The translations under genes were made by a program, and so were the position numbers. A DNA stretch of 31,945 nt from Butyriboletus loyo (Eukaryota > Basidiomycota > Agaricomycetes > Boletales > Boletaceae): the NCBI GenBank assembly GCA_038093515.1, contig JBBPSI010000266.1:1-31945 (forward strand), given 5' to 3'. Below the pieces are notes generated by a model. That model saw only the letters and a program-made list of their open reading frames with translations. It was not told the DNA's origin and made no database searches. Positions 21,360 to 31,670 of this stretch are shown piece by piece; within the stretch, counting starts at the first letter, position 1, and each line of letters opens with the position of its first letter.

Positions 21360-22045
21360 TCGCAGGATCGACGTCCTCGCTGTCAGGTCTTTTGAGCCAT
21401 TGTTTTTTCTTTTGAGTTTATTTCCAGGTTTTCCGTCGTCGTGGCGGTCTGACAGTGATCGGTTCCCTTGCGCCTATTCACCGTGAAGTATTGACAATCG
21501 AAACCGACTCACCTCCCAGTGAAAAAATCTTACACCACTACCAACGCATGCCTATATCCCTGGTGCTCACTACAAGGAAGGGGTGTGGCTAATCGATCAA
21601 GGGCAGGGTTTGCCTTACTCATTATTCGGATTGCAACCTGAATCTGGCAACTTCCCGCTGCCCTTCACGCCATTTTCGTCCAGCAGTAGAGGCGTCAGAA
21701 TGATTGTCTAGCCTCGTTCACTCCACAGAACAGCCTGGTGAGTCTTTCCTCTCTTCTCTTCATCACAATTTCGGGCATGCTGGCCCGGCTCATCCTGCCG
21801 GACATCTCTGTCCTTCCTGACTCGAGTTCGACGCCAATCGTTTATTGGTGTTCCAGGATTCTGGTCTCAACCTATTATCAACTGTCCACGTCCAACTCCC
21901 GCACCCTCTGAGAGCCTCTTGTGAGACTTGTTTTGTTTTGCTTTTATTAGCTGCTTATCCTTCCTATTCAGGCTGTTTTCTGGTTTCGTGAAACCCGGAT
22001 TTTACTTGCATCTCACGTTTCTCTCGTTACACGCGTCACTCTGGT
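21360..22045 (+). pseudogene. Outer tail ORF fragment (X2 copy), broken
   Basis: A plus-strand reading begins near 21440 after a tttccag acceptor: RRRGGLTVIGSLAPIHRE, then LTIETDSPPSEKI. A tag stop interrupts it at about 21588. It resumes with LIDQGQGLPYSLFGLQPES and NFPLPFTPFS and ends at RMIV, about 21710. The same C-terminus is open in X3 (25103-24849). This looks like the last exon of a gene of unknown family. The sequence from 21720 to 22045 shows nothing else. Confidence 0.4.
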
Positions 22046-24560
22046 GATTTCCTGAGCGCTATCGAGCTCACACGTTCGTATTATACCGGGTAAGCGCCGG
22101 GTGAGCGTAATGGACTACCGGATGCTGCTGAAGATCAAAAAGCAGTTCTCGGACAAAAGTTGCACGAATTGGTGGTGGCATCCGCCAGTTACGCGTTCGC
22201 CGAAGATAGGATGATGGATGGTACCCATTCTAGCCCGGATGGTAGGGGTGTCGATTGCATGTCTCTCTTCGAAGGCCTGGTCAGGTGTTGTGCGTGCTCC
22301 TGTATTACCCTCGATAGCTACGATTTCCTGTTCGAAGATCTGTTCCAGCATTTTGAAGATGATGGAATAACTCGAATGTACTTGAAGCAGCGGGCGATAT
22401 CGATTTCGTGCCTCCGCGCATAACCCAGCGACTGGTAGCACTCCATGATGACTCTGGCCAGCCCGCTCGAGCCGAACGAGTGATTTGGCATATAGACCTT
22501 TCGTGTTTGGACATCAACCAAGCCATTCGTCTCTGTCAGATATATCGACTTTGGGATGCGCTGATCTATGTGTATACACGTGCCCTACAAGACCATGTCT
22601 CCACGATAGTAGAGCTAACCATCACTCTTATTCACCAACTTCCTCCTCTTCCTGGAGATCTGTCGGTTACCAACGGAGCACTTGCATTGGAATGTATGGA
22701 ATTTAATATCGAGCAATCGCCGACGTTCTTCTTGACATCGATCAAGCTGCATGAGTATTGGGCGTGTCGACACTTGGGTCAGCTGTGGCGACATCAGACA
22801 CGATTAGATTAAATTATCCGAATGCTACGAACGAAGCACTCGTACATCACGTGTGTGGATGGAGACTCGGAGTACGTTCGAGGGAGAAAAGATGCGGGTT
22901 GCGGTGGGTTGAACAAATATGATCTAGATCGATTTTCATACAACATCTCGAAACGATGCGAAAAAAATCAATCGAGTCCATGACAAAAATAAACGCCCAA
23001 AGATGGGCACTCATTATAATGAACGTTGAAAGGCACATTGCGAAACTAGAAATCAAGTTCAGCGCACTACACTGGAGTGGCGGATACGTTCCATGAGCAC
23101 GTAACGGGTATAGTCTTCGTCATGTCGGAGCACAGAGCTATCAGATGGGTTCTGCCTTTTCAAGCTAGTTCTTCTCGACCCATTCTCAGGGCTTCCGTCC
23201 GAGGAATATCCATTGGGTGCCGGACCGGTGCCCAAATTCTGGGAAGAGTGATTACGGGGCGGTTCCATGGCAAAGGCGGCAGCGTCTCGGTCAGACATAG
23301 TTCACCAGGAGAGGTTCGAAACTGCCAAGGGAGTGACCATACGAGCTTTTATGGTAGAGTCAGAACCTGGCCCAAGGAGGGTGCTTCGATGGCCCATGCC
23401 AGATGAAAATTGATGGCATGTATTTGGCGATATTGGGCTACCATCCTCGTTATCGTCATCCAAAGGCGCTCGATTTAAACCTCCAGTGGCGACAGCAGTT
23501 TCGACCGCGCTGTCGCCTCAAACGTTGGCGGTGCCCAATATCCACGTCATGATAGAAGCACTAGCCAGACCGACGGCGAAAAACACGCCAGTGACAGCCC
23601 CCATGTCGGCAAAAAATCAGTGATGTGGTTCAGTACTTGTTATAGGAGAAGGAGATATAAAGCCATACGAGGATCCCCCGGTGGTACTATGGTTCGGAGC
23701 AAGTTCAGATTGACGACAGCTTGAGTTACCGTAGTGACTACTCCACCGCTCGGTGACTACAGGAGGTACGCTCGTCACTACCTGTCCTTGGCTATTTGTA
23801 CTTGCAATGGCGATCATCGTGGTCCTTTCTAGCACCCTCATTCTATGAATAGCGTTGAGCTACCTTTAAACCCAGGTAGCTGAACCAAACTCGTACAGTG
23901 GATGACAGTTCTCACCGAAGAACCTTGAGATGACGATTCGGAAGGTAGGGAGAGGATGCAATGCTGGATGGCATATTGGATGTGGAAGGGGGAGTTGCTG
24001 TCGGAGCGAAGAAGCGGTCGTGCTGAGCAGGAAGGACAATGTCAGCGCTGACGATTGGGTGGTGGTTGGAGTCGTCGTCGTTGAAGGGGTCGTCGGCTGG
24101 ACAGAGGTGCCTGGAGTCGATGTCGACGAACGACTGTCATTACTCGACATAACGGTCATCCCAGACGGTGCAGAAGATGATATTGATGAAACTCCAGAAG
24201 TTGGGGGATCGGTAGATGATGAGACGGATGGACTTGCCAATACCGGTGCTGTACTAGTAGCCACAGTCGTTACTGCAACCGTGCTTTGCGAAGTATTGCG
24301 AGTCGTTCATGAAGAGGAGCCTGAAAAGCGGAACGTGAGCACACGATGATGGTTGTTGAGATTGGGCAGAAAATGCCGACGTTATTACAGTAGTAGTTGG
24401 TGACGTGGTCACCGAAGTAAGTAAGGAGATGGTATTCACGCTGACGGGAAGTGTGGAAGTGTAGCTTGGGGGTACAGATGACGATGAGGGCACGGAAGAT
24501 GCAACAGAAATGGGAGTGCCGACAGCCGGCGTTGGTTGAGGACATACAATTCGCGGTATA
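22046..24560. other. Unique spacer between X2 and X3
   Basis: This 2.5 kb segment is single copy in the window. It holds the Vps8 fragment near X2 and the Ser/Thr-rich membrane protein gene on the X3 side. The sequence at about 22815-23055 has no gene. Confidence 0.7.
22095..22617 (+). pseudogene. VPS8: Vps8 (CORVET complex subunit) fragment, frameshifted
   Basis: Vps8 is the CORVET tethering subunit that binds Rab5-type GTPases on endosomes; fungal proteins are over 1,000 residues. Here about 170 codons remain. The first frame reads LGQKLHELVVASASYAFAED, then SLFEGLVRCCACSCITLDSY and FLFEDLFQHFEDDGI. Between about 22381 and 22390 the frame changes, and the next one gives GDIDFVPPRITQRLVALHDD, ERVIWHIDLSCLDINQAI and DALIYVYTRALQDHVSTIVE. 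After that the family similarity stops, although the frame runs on to 22812. Both ends are missing and the frame is broken, so this is a decayed partial copy; a working VPS8 should exist elsewhere in the genome. Confidence 0.75.
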
Positions 24561-24580
24561 GAGCGACGCGCGTAACGAGA
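23059..24580 (-). pseudogene. Ser/Thr-rich single-pass membrane protein gene, probably disrupted
   Basis: Minus-strand pieces in order: RIVCPQPTPAVGTPISVASS, VSVNTISLLTSVTTSPTTTV and SAFSAQSQQPSS (about 24560-24350); after a frame change with a TGA near 24312, TSTAPVLASPSVSSSTDPPT and TPSTTTTPTTTQSSALTLS (24264-24040); a hydrophobic helix GAVTGVFFAVGLASASIMTW (about 23605-23545); and a polar tail with PLDDDNEDGSPISPNT, LKRQNPSDSSVLRHDEDYT and the last stop at 23059. The layout (glycosylatable ectodomain, one membrane helix, acidic cytoplasmic tail) is common among fungal cell-surface proteins. Splice sites do not connect all pieces. The 5' end coincides with the X3 repeat edge, so the gene may have been cut by the duplication. 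Confidence 0.45.
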
Positions 24581-24848
24581 GAAACGTGAGATGCAAGTAA
24601 AATCCGGGTAGCACGAAACCAGAAAACAGCCTGAGGAGAGGGACAAACAGCTAGTAAAGAAAATAAGTCTGACAAGAGGCTCTCAGAGGATGCGAGAGTT
24701 GGACCTGTACAAGTTGATAATAGGTTGAGACCAGAATCCTGGAACACCAATAAACGAGAGGCGTCGAATTCGAGCCAGCACGCCCGAAATTGTGATGGAG
24801 AGAAGAGAGAGGAAAGACTCAGCAGGTTATTCTGTGGAGTGAATGAGG

Positions 24849-25103
24849 CTAAACAATCATTCTGACGCCTTGACTACCGGGCGCAAATGGCGTGAAGGGC
24901 AGCGGGAAGTTGTCAGGTTCACATTGCAATCCGAATACTGAGTAAGGCAAGCTCTGCCCTTGATCGATTAGACACACCCCTTCCTCGTAGTGAGCACCAG
25001 AGATGTAGGCTTGCGTTGGCCTGGTGTAAAAGTTTTGGCTGAGAGGTGAGTCAGTTTCGATTGTCGATACTTCACGGTGAATAGGCGCAAGGGAATCCAT
25101 CAT
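24849..25103 (-). other. Outer tail ORF (X3 copy), 84 codons open
   Basis: Reads SLAPIHREVSTIETDSPLSQ, FYTRPTQAYISGAHYEEG, LIDQGQSLPYSVFGLQCEP and PFTPFAPGSQGVRMIV, then a stop. The X2 copy shares it but is broken by a stop and frame changes. It looks like the C-terminal exon of a beta-rich enzyme-like protein; I cannot name it. Upstream exons are not evident, so it is probably a fragment. Confidence 0.35.
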
Positions 25104-25942
25104 TGTCAGTCCGCCATGACGACGGCAAACCTGCTTCGTGCCAATGACACCCGGATAAACTCACATGGTGGAGAAACACTTCCTTGTCGCCAGAAATAAA
25201 ATGAATAAATAAATAAAATATCGATGGCTCAAAAGATCTGTCAGCGAAGCCGTCGATCCTGCGAATGCTCGTTTGTACTGTTTTAACGAACGCCACATAC
25301 ATTCTCCATCGAGCTGTTTACGAACCCTGTCACTGGGTCAAAAGCGAAATCAGTGACTGCGCGTATGGATTCCAGCTATGGCGTTAAATTGTAAATGCGA
25401 GAACGAGGATCTCTCAGCGAATATACGACTGGGGTGGTACGAAACCACATCATTCAGACGATACCGATATGGCGTAGATTAAGCGAAAGAAATCGAAGAA
25501 TCGAGTCTCACTGACTTAAATAATACACTGTCGAGACCACGCGCAAGCTGAGCGTACAGTGGGTTTATGCTCGGAAGGATATTCGGCATCTACGGGACAT
25601 GGCTTCGGTGAACTTATACTTGCAGCTGAAGAAATCCGCAACGCACCTCGAAGAATATTGCTTCATTGTTCAGTCCTGTCAGAGACGTGGCCTTCCGCAC
25701 GGCGCACATAAGGAATACGACGGGGAGGGAGTGCACAAGTGGACGTCAATGGGTTAGATGCCTTATTGGTGGCGGCGTCGGTGGTGGCGTCAGCTCTACG
25801 CAACGGATCACGTCACATTCGGATAGTCAACAAGCGGAGCGGACACATCATCCTTTCCTCAGTCAGCACGCCAGTTATCTGGGATAAGACCACTCCGGCC
25901 AACATTTTATTCCTGTGGTACCTTGTGCCCACGCGTGGGCGA

Positions 25943-26050
25943 TCACCGCTTGGTTTTGCGTACGGTTTTCTGACGTTCAGAGTCTCGGGTGATGACCAGT
26001 GCCGACCCGGCTTTATTCCGCGTCATGGGAGACGGTTTCTTTTGCCTTTG
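25943..26050 (-). other. Conserved basic C-terminal tail segment (X3 copy)
   Basis: Same reading as in X2 (KKPSPMTRNKAGSALVIT ... TVRKTKR) with the same stop. A proline-rich frame ending KAKETVSHDAE overlaps it in another frame, as in X1 and X2. Confidence 0.35.
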
Positions 26051-26230
26051 GCAGTGTCTTGCTCCTCTGCTCGGGTAGTTTGTGAACCGGAGCGTGTGCA
26101 GGTGCATACAAGGACGATGGGGTTGGGTGTGGAACGTCGGAGATGGGGACTGCTCTGAAAGGTAACGAGACGCGCAACGTCCGGGCATGGGATGGCTGCA
26201 CGACACGCCCAGCATTGATCATCGCGAGTC

Positions 26231-26673
26231 GTGGAATGGTCGTCTTTCTGTGCAAGGTTTGCATGGACTCCACCGCCGCCAACGTTCACATCGAAAACAA
26301 AACGTTTGCTCGTCGATGAAATGTCCGAGAGTAGCGGTACAAAAAACACGTCACGGGCGGTACTCACGATCGAGAACGTCGAGCAACACGATTTGGAGTG
26401 TGTCTTCGAGTCCTGATTCAGCCCAGGTGTCGATACCCCGAAAGACGGCCACGTCCATTCGACAAACTGGTCGGCATCACAGACAGTGCAAAGAAACAGG
26501 CCAAAGAGGGAGTGGCTGGACTCGTGAAAGAAGCCATCCGAAGATGGGTGATCGAACAGGCAGAAAAAGCCTCGACGCACGGAAAAAAAGGATGCCATCA
26601 CGAATCCAAGTCATCCACTCACAAATGGTCTGGCTTCGGGTCTCGACACGCGGTTCCGGAGTCCCAGAAATAG
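26231..26673 (+). pseudogene. Outer-arm charged ORF (X3 copy), early stop
   Basis: The first part (KTKRLLVDEMSESSGTKN, AVLTIENVEQHDLECVFES) ends in a TGA at 26414-26416. The second part (FDKLVGITDSAKKQAKEGVA, then KEAIRRWVIEQAEKAS) continues in another frame to 26673. This is the X3 counterpart of the 154-codon ORF in X2, damaged independently of the X1 copy. Confidence 0.4.
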
Positions 26674-27296
26674 CCTATTGGTTCGCGGTTGGTGATGACA
26701 AAGACTTGACCAGCGACTTGGAGACAGAGAGCGCGTTTTCTGAGGATTGGTCGAATCGGTCTCGGACGATGACGATGACGTGGGTGTATTTGGAGGGGTC
26801 AAGGTGGCTTTGATGGCAGTGGTGTTCAGGGGAGGGGTGACGTGAGGATGGGAGTGCTCCGTGGAGGGAAGCACGCAGGGCCGGGTCGACTCCGAGGGTG
26901 GCAAGTTATGGAGTATCCGAATCGACTGGCACGCAATAGCAGATTCTAATCAAGCGATGCATTCCATTCAATCATATTTGCAGCGGACATTCAAGCGCAG
27001 CTGACAAACTCGTCGATCCGACTTCTCCAGACAGCGCGTTGACAGACAGCGTCCCTCACGAATTCGACAGGTTTGAGCGAAGCTCTCGTGTTCAGTTCGA
27101 ACCAATAAACCGTTGAACACAATTTCAACAAACTTGCTATTCGAGACTTTCACACTACATCCATGTCATATATCGTACACCCCAACAGACTTGGCCCTAT
27201 CCATACGATTCCGTCTCATGCTTGAAGAGATTGCAATTCCTCAGAACCTGTTGCGATCATGATCAGCCTTCTACACATATTCCATAAAGCATGAGC

Positions 27297-28849
27297 CTAC
27301 GGCAAGGTGAGGATGCGAACTCTATCGTCCGCATTGCGAATTCCGCCATGCAACTTGAGGTCGAGGTATGCAGTACTGTAAAGTTCATATTTTCCACTCG
27401 AGCCCCGCGAGGTGGTGAATGCCGCTTTTCCATGTGCAAGGATGGCATTGATATTGACTGAGATGCCCTTCTCGAGCAAAGAGCCTTCAATCGCGGTGAG
27501 GCGGGCTCGACCATAAATGGGTACCCTGGCATACAACACAGCTGAAATCACAAGTGTGCTGGGATTTACAGAGCCAACCAACTGCAAAGATGGTTCGCAT
27601 GAAGATACCAGTCAACTTGAATATATATAACTTACCTCGAGGATACCAAAGAGAGAGATGGTACCCTGCCAGCAATTGGAGGAGGCAGCCAAGTTGGTTG
27701 GGCCATAGTATGTCTCGATGACAACACTATGCTCACTACGGACGAAGTCATCGATGAATTCAACAAGCACTAAAGAGTGGTCAATATCCCGTGCGCTGTG
27801 GTATCAGGGTAGGATAGCACTTACAAGTCTGTTGATCAGTAATCTCTTTATTCGCGGCTGCAATCACAAGCTGTCCACTGGTAGACTGGACCTTTTCTTT
27901 CGATGACAACACTATCTCACTCGGACAAGTCATGATGAATTCAACAAGCACTAAAGAGTGGTCAATATCCCGTGCGCTGTGGTATCAGGGTAGGATAGCA
28001 CTTACAAGTCTGTTGATCAGTAATCTCTTTGTCCACGGCTGCAATCACAAGCTGTCCACTGGAAGACTTTTCTTCCACCAGCTTCAACTCCGAAGGACTG
28101 AATGTCGGGATGGCCTAACAGGGACATGATCACATCAAACAGGTTCGTTGCAGCTAACATAGGACAGTATTCACCTTCAGCTCCGCTGTCGTGAAGCCAA
28201 CAGCTTCCGTGAGCTCGCTAGAATAACAATTTAAGAATGGATCCAATGGGTAGCTGTCATACCTACGTCGGGGCAATGTTAACAGTGTCTTCCAGCTCTC
28301 CAGCGTAAGGCAAGTGCGCAGTGTATGCCACCGATATATTCTGTGATCCGTTGGAGCCTTTATTTCCGTACTGGAAAGACACCGTTCCCTTGACAGGGCC
28401 TTTCTCAGTCTTGATATCGAATTCGACATTTTGTCCCCGGGACGTTGAAAGAGGGTAAGAAACAATCTTGACCACAGTGGTTGCTTCTGGCTTCCCGGGA
28501 ACCACGACCTTGAACTGAATGCCAGCGAGCGTACCAGCTTGTTTGTAGTGGGTGGCTTGGATCTATGGCATCGGTATGATCTTAGTACATATGCAATTAT
28601 TGCAGAAGAGAGGAGTAGCGTCACCTCGAATACATTGAAGCCAGAGTGAAATGTGAAGATATCGCCAACGAGATTAGTTTGAGTGGCAATCAGAAGGGAT
28701 TTCTGATTGTCATCAGTCGATCCGCCGGTGCGCGGCCATGCGTACGTCTCAATGAAGTCCGCCGCGGCTACAGAATAGTTCACTCGTTAGCAAGCGACCC
28801 TTGGTCATAGTCGTCCAAGGTTCTCACCTTTCCCGACTGCGATGTCCAT
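27297..28849 (-). pseudogene. Orphan two-module protein, copy 3 (disrupted)
   Basis: Start MDIAVG at 28849 with the same exon plan as copies 1 and 2. The first four exons are readable, including the DFIETYAWPR and HSGFNVFE segments and module 1 (KIVSYPLSTSRGQNVEFD). The last exon with module 2 is intact to the stop at 27297. In between, a roughly 180-bp tandem duplication (27716-27900 and 27901-28077) repeats the end of exon 5, intron 5 and the start of exon 6. The 5'-proximal unit has lost single bases in its exon 6 part, so it cannot be read through. A 15-bp in-frame loss near 27695 also removes a few residues before the GPP motif. Copy 3 is probably non-functional unless splicing skips one unit. 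Confidence 0.7.
27716..28077 (-). repeat. Tandem duplication inside orphan gene copy 3
   Basis: Two head-to-tail units of about 185 and 177 bp, each starting cgatgacaacactat on the plus strand and ending near ccttttctt/acttttctt. They cover exon 5 3' end, intron 5 and exon 6 5' end of the gene. Units differ by several one-base deletions. Confidence 0.85.
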
Positions 28850-28933
28850 TGCTGCTAATCTTGATTAATAGGAGAGGAGGGACTTGGGAGGGTGCGATGT
28901 GATGCTGAATGCACACCTTGCTAGTCGGTGCCA

Positions 28934-28939
28934 TTTATA
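28934..28939 (-). promoter_or_regulatory. TATA box of orphan gene copy 3
   Basis: TATAAA on the minus strand, 85 bp upstream of the ATG at 28849, with the same flanking words as copies 1 and 2. Confidence 0.55.
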
Positions 28940-29137
28940 GCTTTCTGAGGACCATCGCGCGTTCGGACTTGACGAGATGGATCGAGGGGGTGTTCGTAAC
29001 ATCGCGTTCTGGTGTCTTCGAATGGGGTGAAAGCGTCGTTATACGGTGAAGTTGATAGCGCAAGCTGGTTATTGTTATCTCACCTGACACAGGCGTGCAT
29101 TGAATTGAACGAAACTCAAAGTTGAACGCAATGTATA

Positions 29138-29377
29138 CTACCAATCATGTGCCTTTATCCCAACACAGAGCCCCCCACCGTTGGCATTGAAATTGGCCTC
29201 GACTCGGTCTCCACGACGAAGCAGTGGTCCATAGATTCCCATCTTGAAGTTACGCCAGCCTGAATCCATCGGCCGCCAATCTCGGACTTCATTCGCTTTG
29301 GTAAGTCGTAATACCCCGCTGTAAACGTGTTCTGATCGCTTGCCATTAGCACTAGCTGGGCTTCTGATGGACGTCAT
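29138..29377 (-). other. Companion single-module ORF upstream of copy 3
   Basis: 79 codons: EHVYSGVLRLTKANEVRDW, MDSGWRNFKMGIYGPLLRRG, DRVEANFNANGGG and a stop after KAHDW. Translated sequence is identical to the X4 copy at 31671-31910. It contains one copy of the module seen twice in the orphan protein. The start is arbitrary, because no promoter or upstream exon can be placed. Confidence 0.4.
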
Positions 29378-30213
29378 TCACGTACATAAAACCCATTCTT
29401 CCTGCGCACGCATGTCCCCAAGCAAGACGACTACGTTATGTACCTGGAGAAACCCGCTCTGACCGAGATAATAGTCCTGCTTTTAGGATGTATTTCAATG
29501 TGACTGTCAGTCACTATCTCTGAACCGATTAGAATTCAGGCACCACTGCCACGAGGTCGAGCCCCCGCTCCATTTCCATACATTGACCCTCAGACGTGCC
29601 AGTGCTTCCCAAAGACTATAAGCTGGCCCTGGGGTCTGTTTTTTGCGAATATTGAATTCAAGCTCTTTTGATTGGGAACACTTGGGGGCGCTGTGTTGCG
29701 ATCATTGTTACCCGTCAGAACGACTGTCTTCTGATCGATAGTCTGATTTGGAATGATTAATTGTCACTGATCAAGTAAGACCCGAATTGACATGAATCAC
29801 TGATTGGCGTTCAGGCTGGTCCGGTTTCAGTGGTAGCTCGTGGTGGGGATCACTACCTCAATCCACGGATTTGCGTGCTCGCATGACTCCGATGACCTCG
29901 CCCCGAAGTCGTCGACCGGAACATCATCGGGTGCTGACTTCCCCGCGGAATCCGCTGTGTATGGAGCAAGGGGAATATACTGCAGCCGATTATCCCCTCC
30001 CGGGCGAGATAAACGAACGGGATAACTTGTCACCTTCTGGGCTAAGCGGTGTTTCAACAGGTGACACAGTTTAATGTAATTTTATGGAGCGCAGGCACGG
30101 GGGTTAGCGCATTTTCGAGGGCGATTGGGAAGCGAAGGACGAAGGGGAAGCGAACAACTTGAAGGGGATATGACGGAAGAGGACTATACATGTTGTTTGG
30201 GGTTTGGGGTTGT

Positions 30214-30790
30214 TTTATTCGACCGATGAATGTCCAGGCGGTAGAAATGTCGATGTAGGGGGGACAAAGTAGTAGGTTGTGAGCATTTGGCAATTGAAGG
30301 CGACGACACCACCATACGAATAACGAGCGATGGGAGAAGGACCGTGAGGCTGCGTAGGACGAACCCATTTCGTCCATGGAGCCGAGAAACATATCCCCGG
30401 CTCGAAACCCCACGCTCGGAATGTGTAGAAGGGCCGCTCGTTCTGGAAGTCCTTGGAGTGGCGAGGTTGACGACGATGAGGACTTCACCAACATGGTACA
30501 CCGAGGTGAACCATGAAGATGGGGGTCTTGCTACTGGTGAGGTTGAGGGGAACAATAAGAGCCTATTCCTCGTTTTCCAAGATGGAGAGGACGGGGTGCT
30601 TCAAGGAGGATCTGGATGGTAGGGATCTCGGGCCCAGAAATTCCTCAGCATGGGCGATACATCCTCACCATTTGATCGGTGGGACCGTCGACGTATACAA
30701 GCATACTTAGAAGTTTCACTTGGGTGGTGACACTCCGCATCGAAGCCATAAAAATACCGTCGAACCCGGGGCTGCTGTGATCATCGGTCG
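30214..30790. repeat. Loop 2 between palindrome arms X3 and X4
   Basis: About 575 bp, homologous and co-oriented to loop 1 (15886-16461). Its right end runs into cgccaaaattcaaaaaaaca at about 30801, the start word of the inverted arm. Confidence 0.75.
30225..30590 (-). pseudogene. Relic thioesterase domain of an NRPS-like enzyme (loop 2)
   Basis: Second copy of the loop 1 relic. Minus-strand pieces RPFYTFRAWGFEPG, GSMDEMGSSYAA and ARYSYGGVVAFNCQ are visible; the serine codon of the nucleophile elbow is at 30317-30319. It lacks the 18-21 bp after the SSYAA segment that loop 1 has (the short RRTRPHG part), so the two relics have decayed separately since duplication. Confidence 0.6.
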
Positions 30791-30848
30791 AATACAGCCG
30801 CGCCAAAATTCAAAAAAACATATCCAGTCCTCTTCCGTCTTATCCCCT

Positions 30849-31208
30849 TCAAGTTGTTCGCTTCCCCTTCGTCCTTCGCTTCCCAATCGCCCTCGAAAAT
30901 GCGCCAACCCCCGTGCCTGCGCTCCATAAATCTACATTAAACTGTGTGTCACCTGTTGAAACACCGCTGAGTCCCAGAAGTGACAAGTTATCCCGTTCTT
31001 TTGGAAGTCGATACTCTTTCATCTCGCCTGGGAGGCGATAATCGGCTGCAGCAGATTCCACTTGTTTGATGCAAACATTCATAATGGAACGAGTGTAGTC
31101 CGCGGGGAAGCCAGCACCCGATGATGTTCCGATCGACGACTTCGGGGCGAGGTCATCGGAGTCATGCGAGCACGCAAATCCGTGGATTGAGGTAGTGATC
31201 CCCACCAC
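30849..31208 (-). other. Inner-arm ORF, 119 codons (X4 copy)
   Basis: The longest version of an inner-arm ORF: FACSHDSDDLAPKSSIGTSS, IKQVESAAADYRLPGEMKEY, LSGVSTGDTQFNVDLWSAGT and a basic end KRRTKGKRTT. X1 has the same text in two frames and X3 has lost part of it. It lies opposite in strand to the expected orphan gene copy 4. No family recognised; coding status uncertain. Confidence 0.3.
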
Positions 31209-31670
31209 GAGCTACCACTGAAACCGGACCAGCCTGAACGCCAATCAGTGATTCATGTCAATTCGGGTCTTACTTGATCAGTGACAATTAATCATTCCAA
31301 ATCAGACTATCGATCAGAAGACAGTCGTTCTGACGGGTAACAATGATCGCAACACAGCGCCCCCAAGTGTTCCCAATCAAAAGAGCCTGAATTCAATATT
31401 CGCAAAAAACAGACCCCAGGGCCAGCTTATAGTCTTTGGGAAGCACTGGCACGTCTGAGGGTCAATGTATGGAAATGGAGCGGGGGCTCGACCTCGTGGC
31501 AGTGGTGCCTGAATTCTAATCGGTTCAGAGATAGTGACTGACAGTCACATTGAAATACATCCTAAAAGCAGGACTATTATCTCGGTCAGAGCGGGTTTCT
31601 CCAGGTACATAACGTAGTCGTCTTGCTTGGGGACATGCGTGCGCAGGAAGAATGGGTTTTATGTACGTGA

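Larger units (their letters stand above)
16462..22045 (-). repeat. Palindrome arm X2 (inverted relative to X1)
   Basis: Reverse complement of X1, and it extends about 650 bp further outward (21350-22045), where it matches X3 at 24560-25310. The outer edge is placed after ctctcgttacacgcgtcactct (ending about 22042), beyond which X2 and X3 differ. It contains orphan gene copy 2, the longest companion ORF, a minisatellite and the 3' tail ORF. The strand is given relative to X1. Confidence 0.85.
24560..30213 (+). repeat. Palindrome arm X3 (same orientation as X1)
   Basis: Homologous over its full length to X2 (inverted) and from about 25360 onward to X1. It contains the tail ORF, the outer-arm ORFs, the broken orphan gene copy 3 and a companion ORF. 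Close to its inner end it has a short deletion and rearranged bases not present in X1, X2 or X4 (about 29945-30010). Confidence 0.85.

Noticed and set aside
27718..28129. Two similar plus-strand ORFs (27718-27906, 27932-28129)
   Set aside because: They are antisense readings of the tandem duplication inside orphan gene copy 3.
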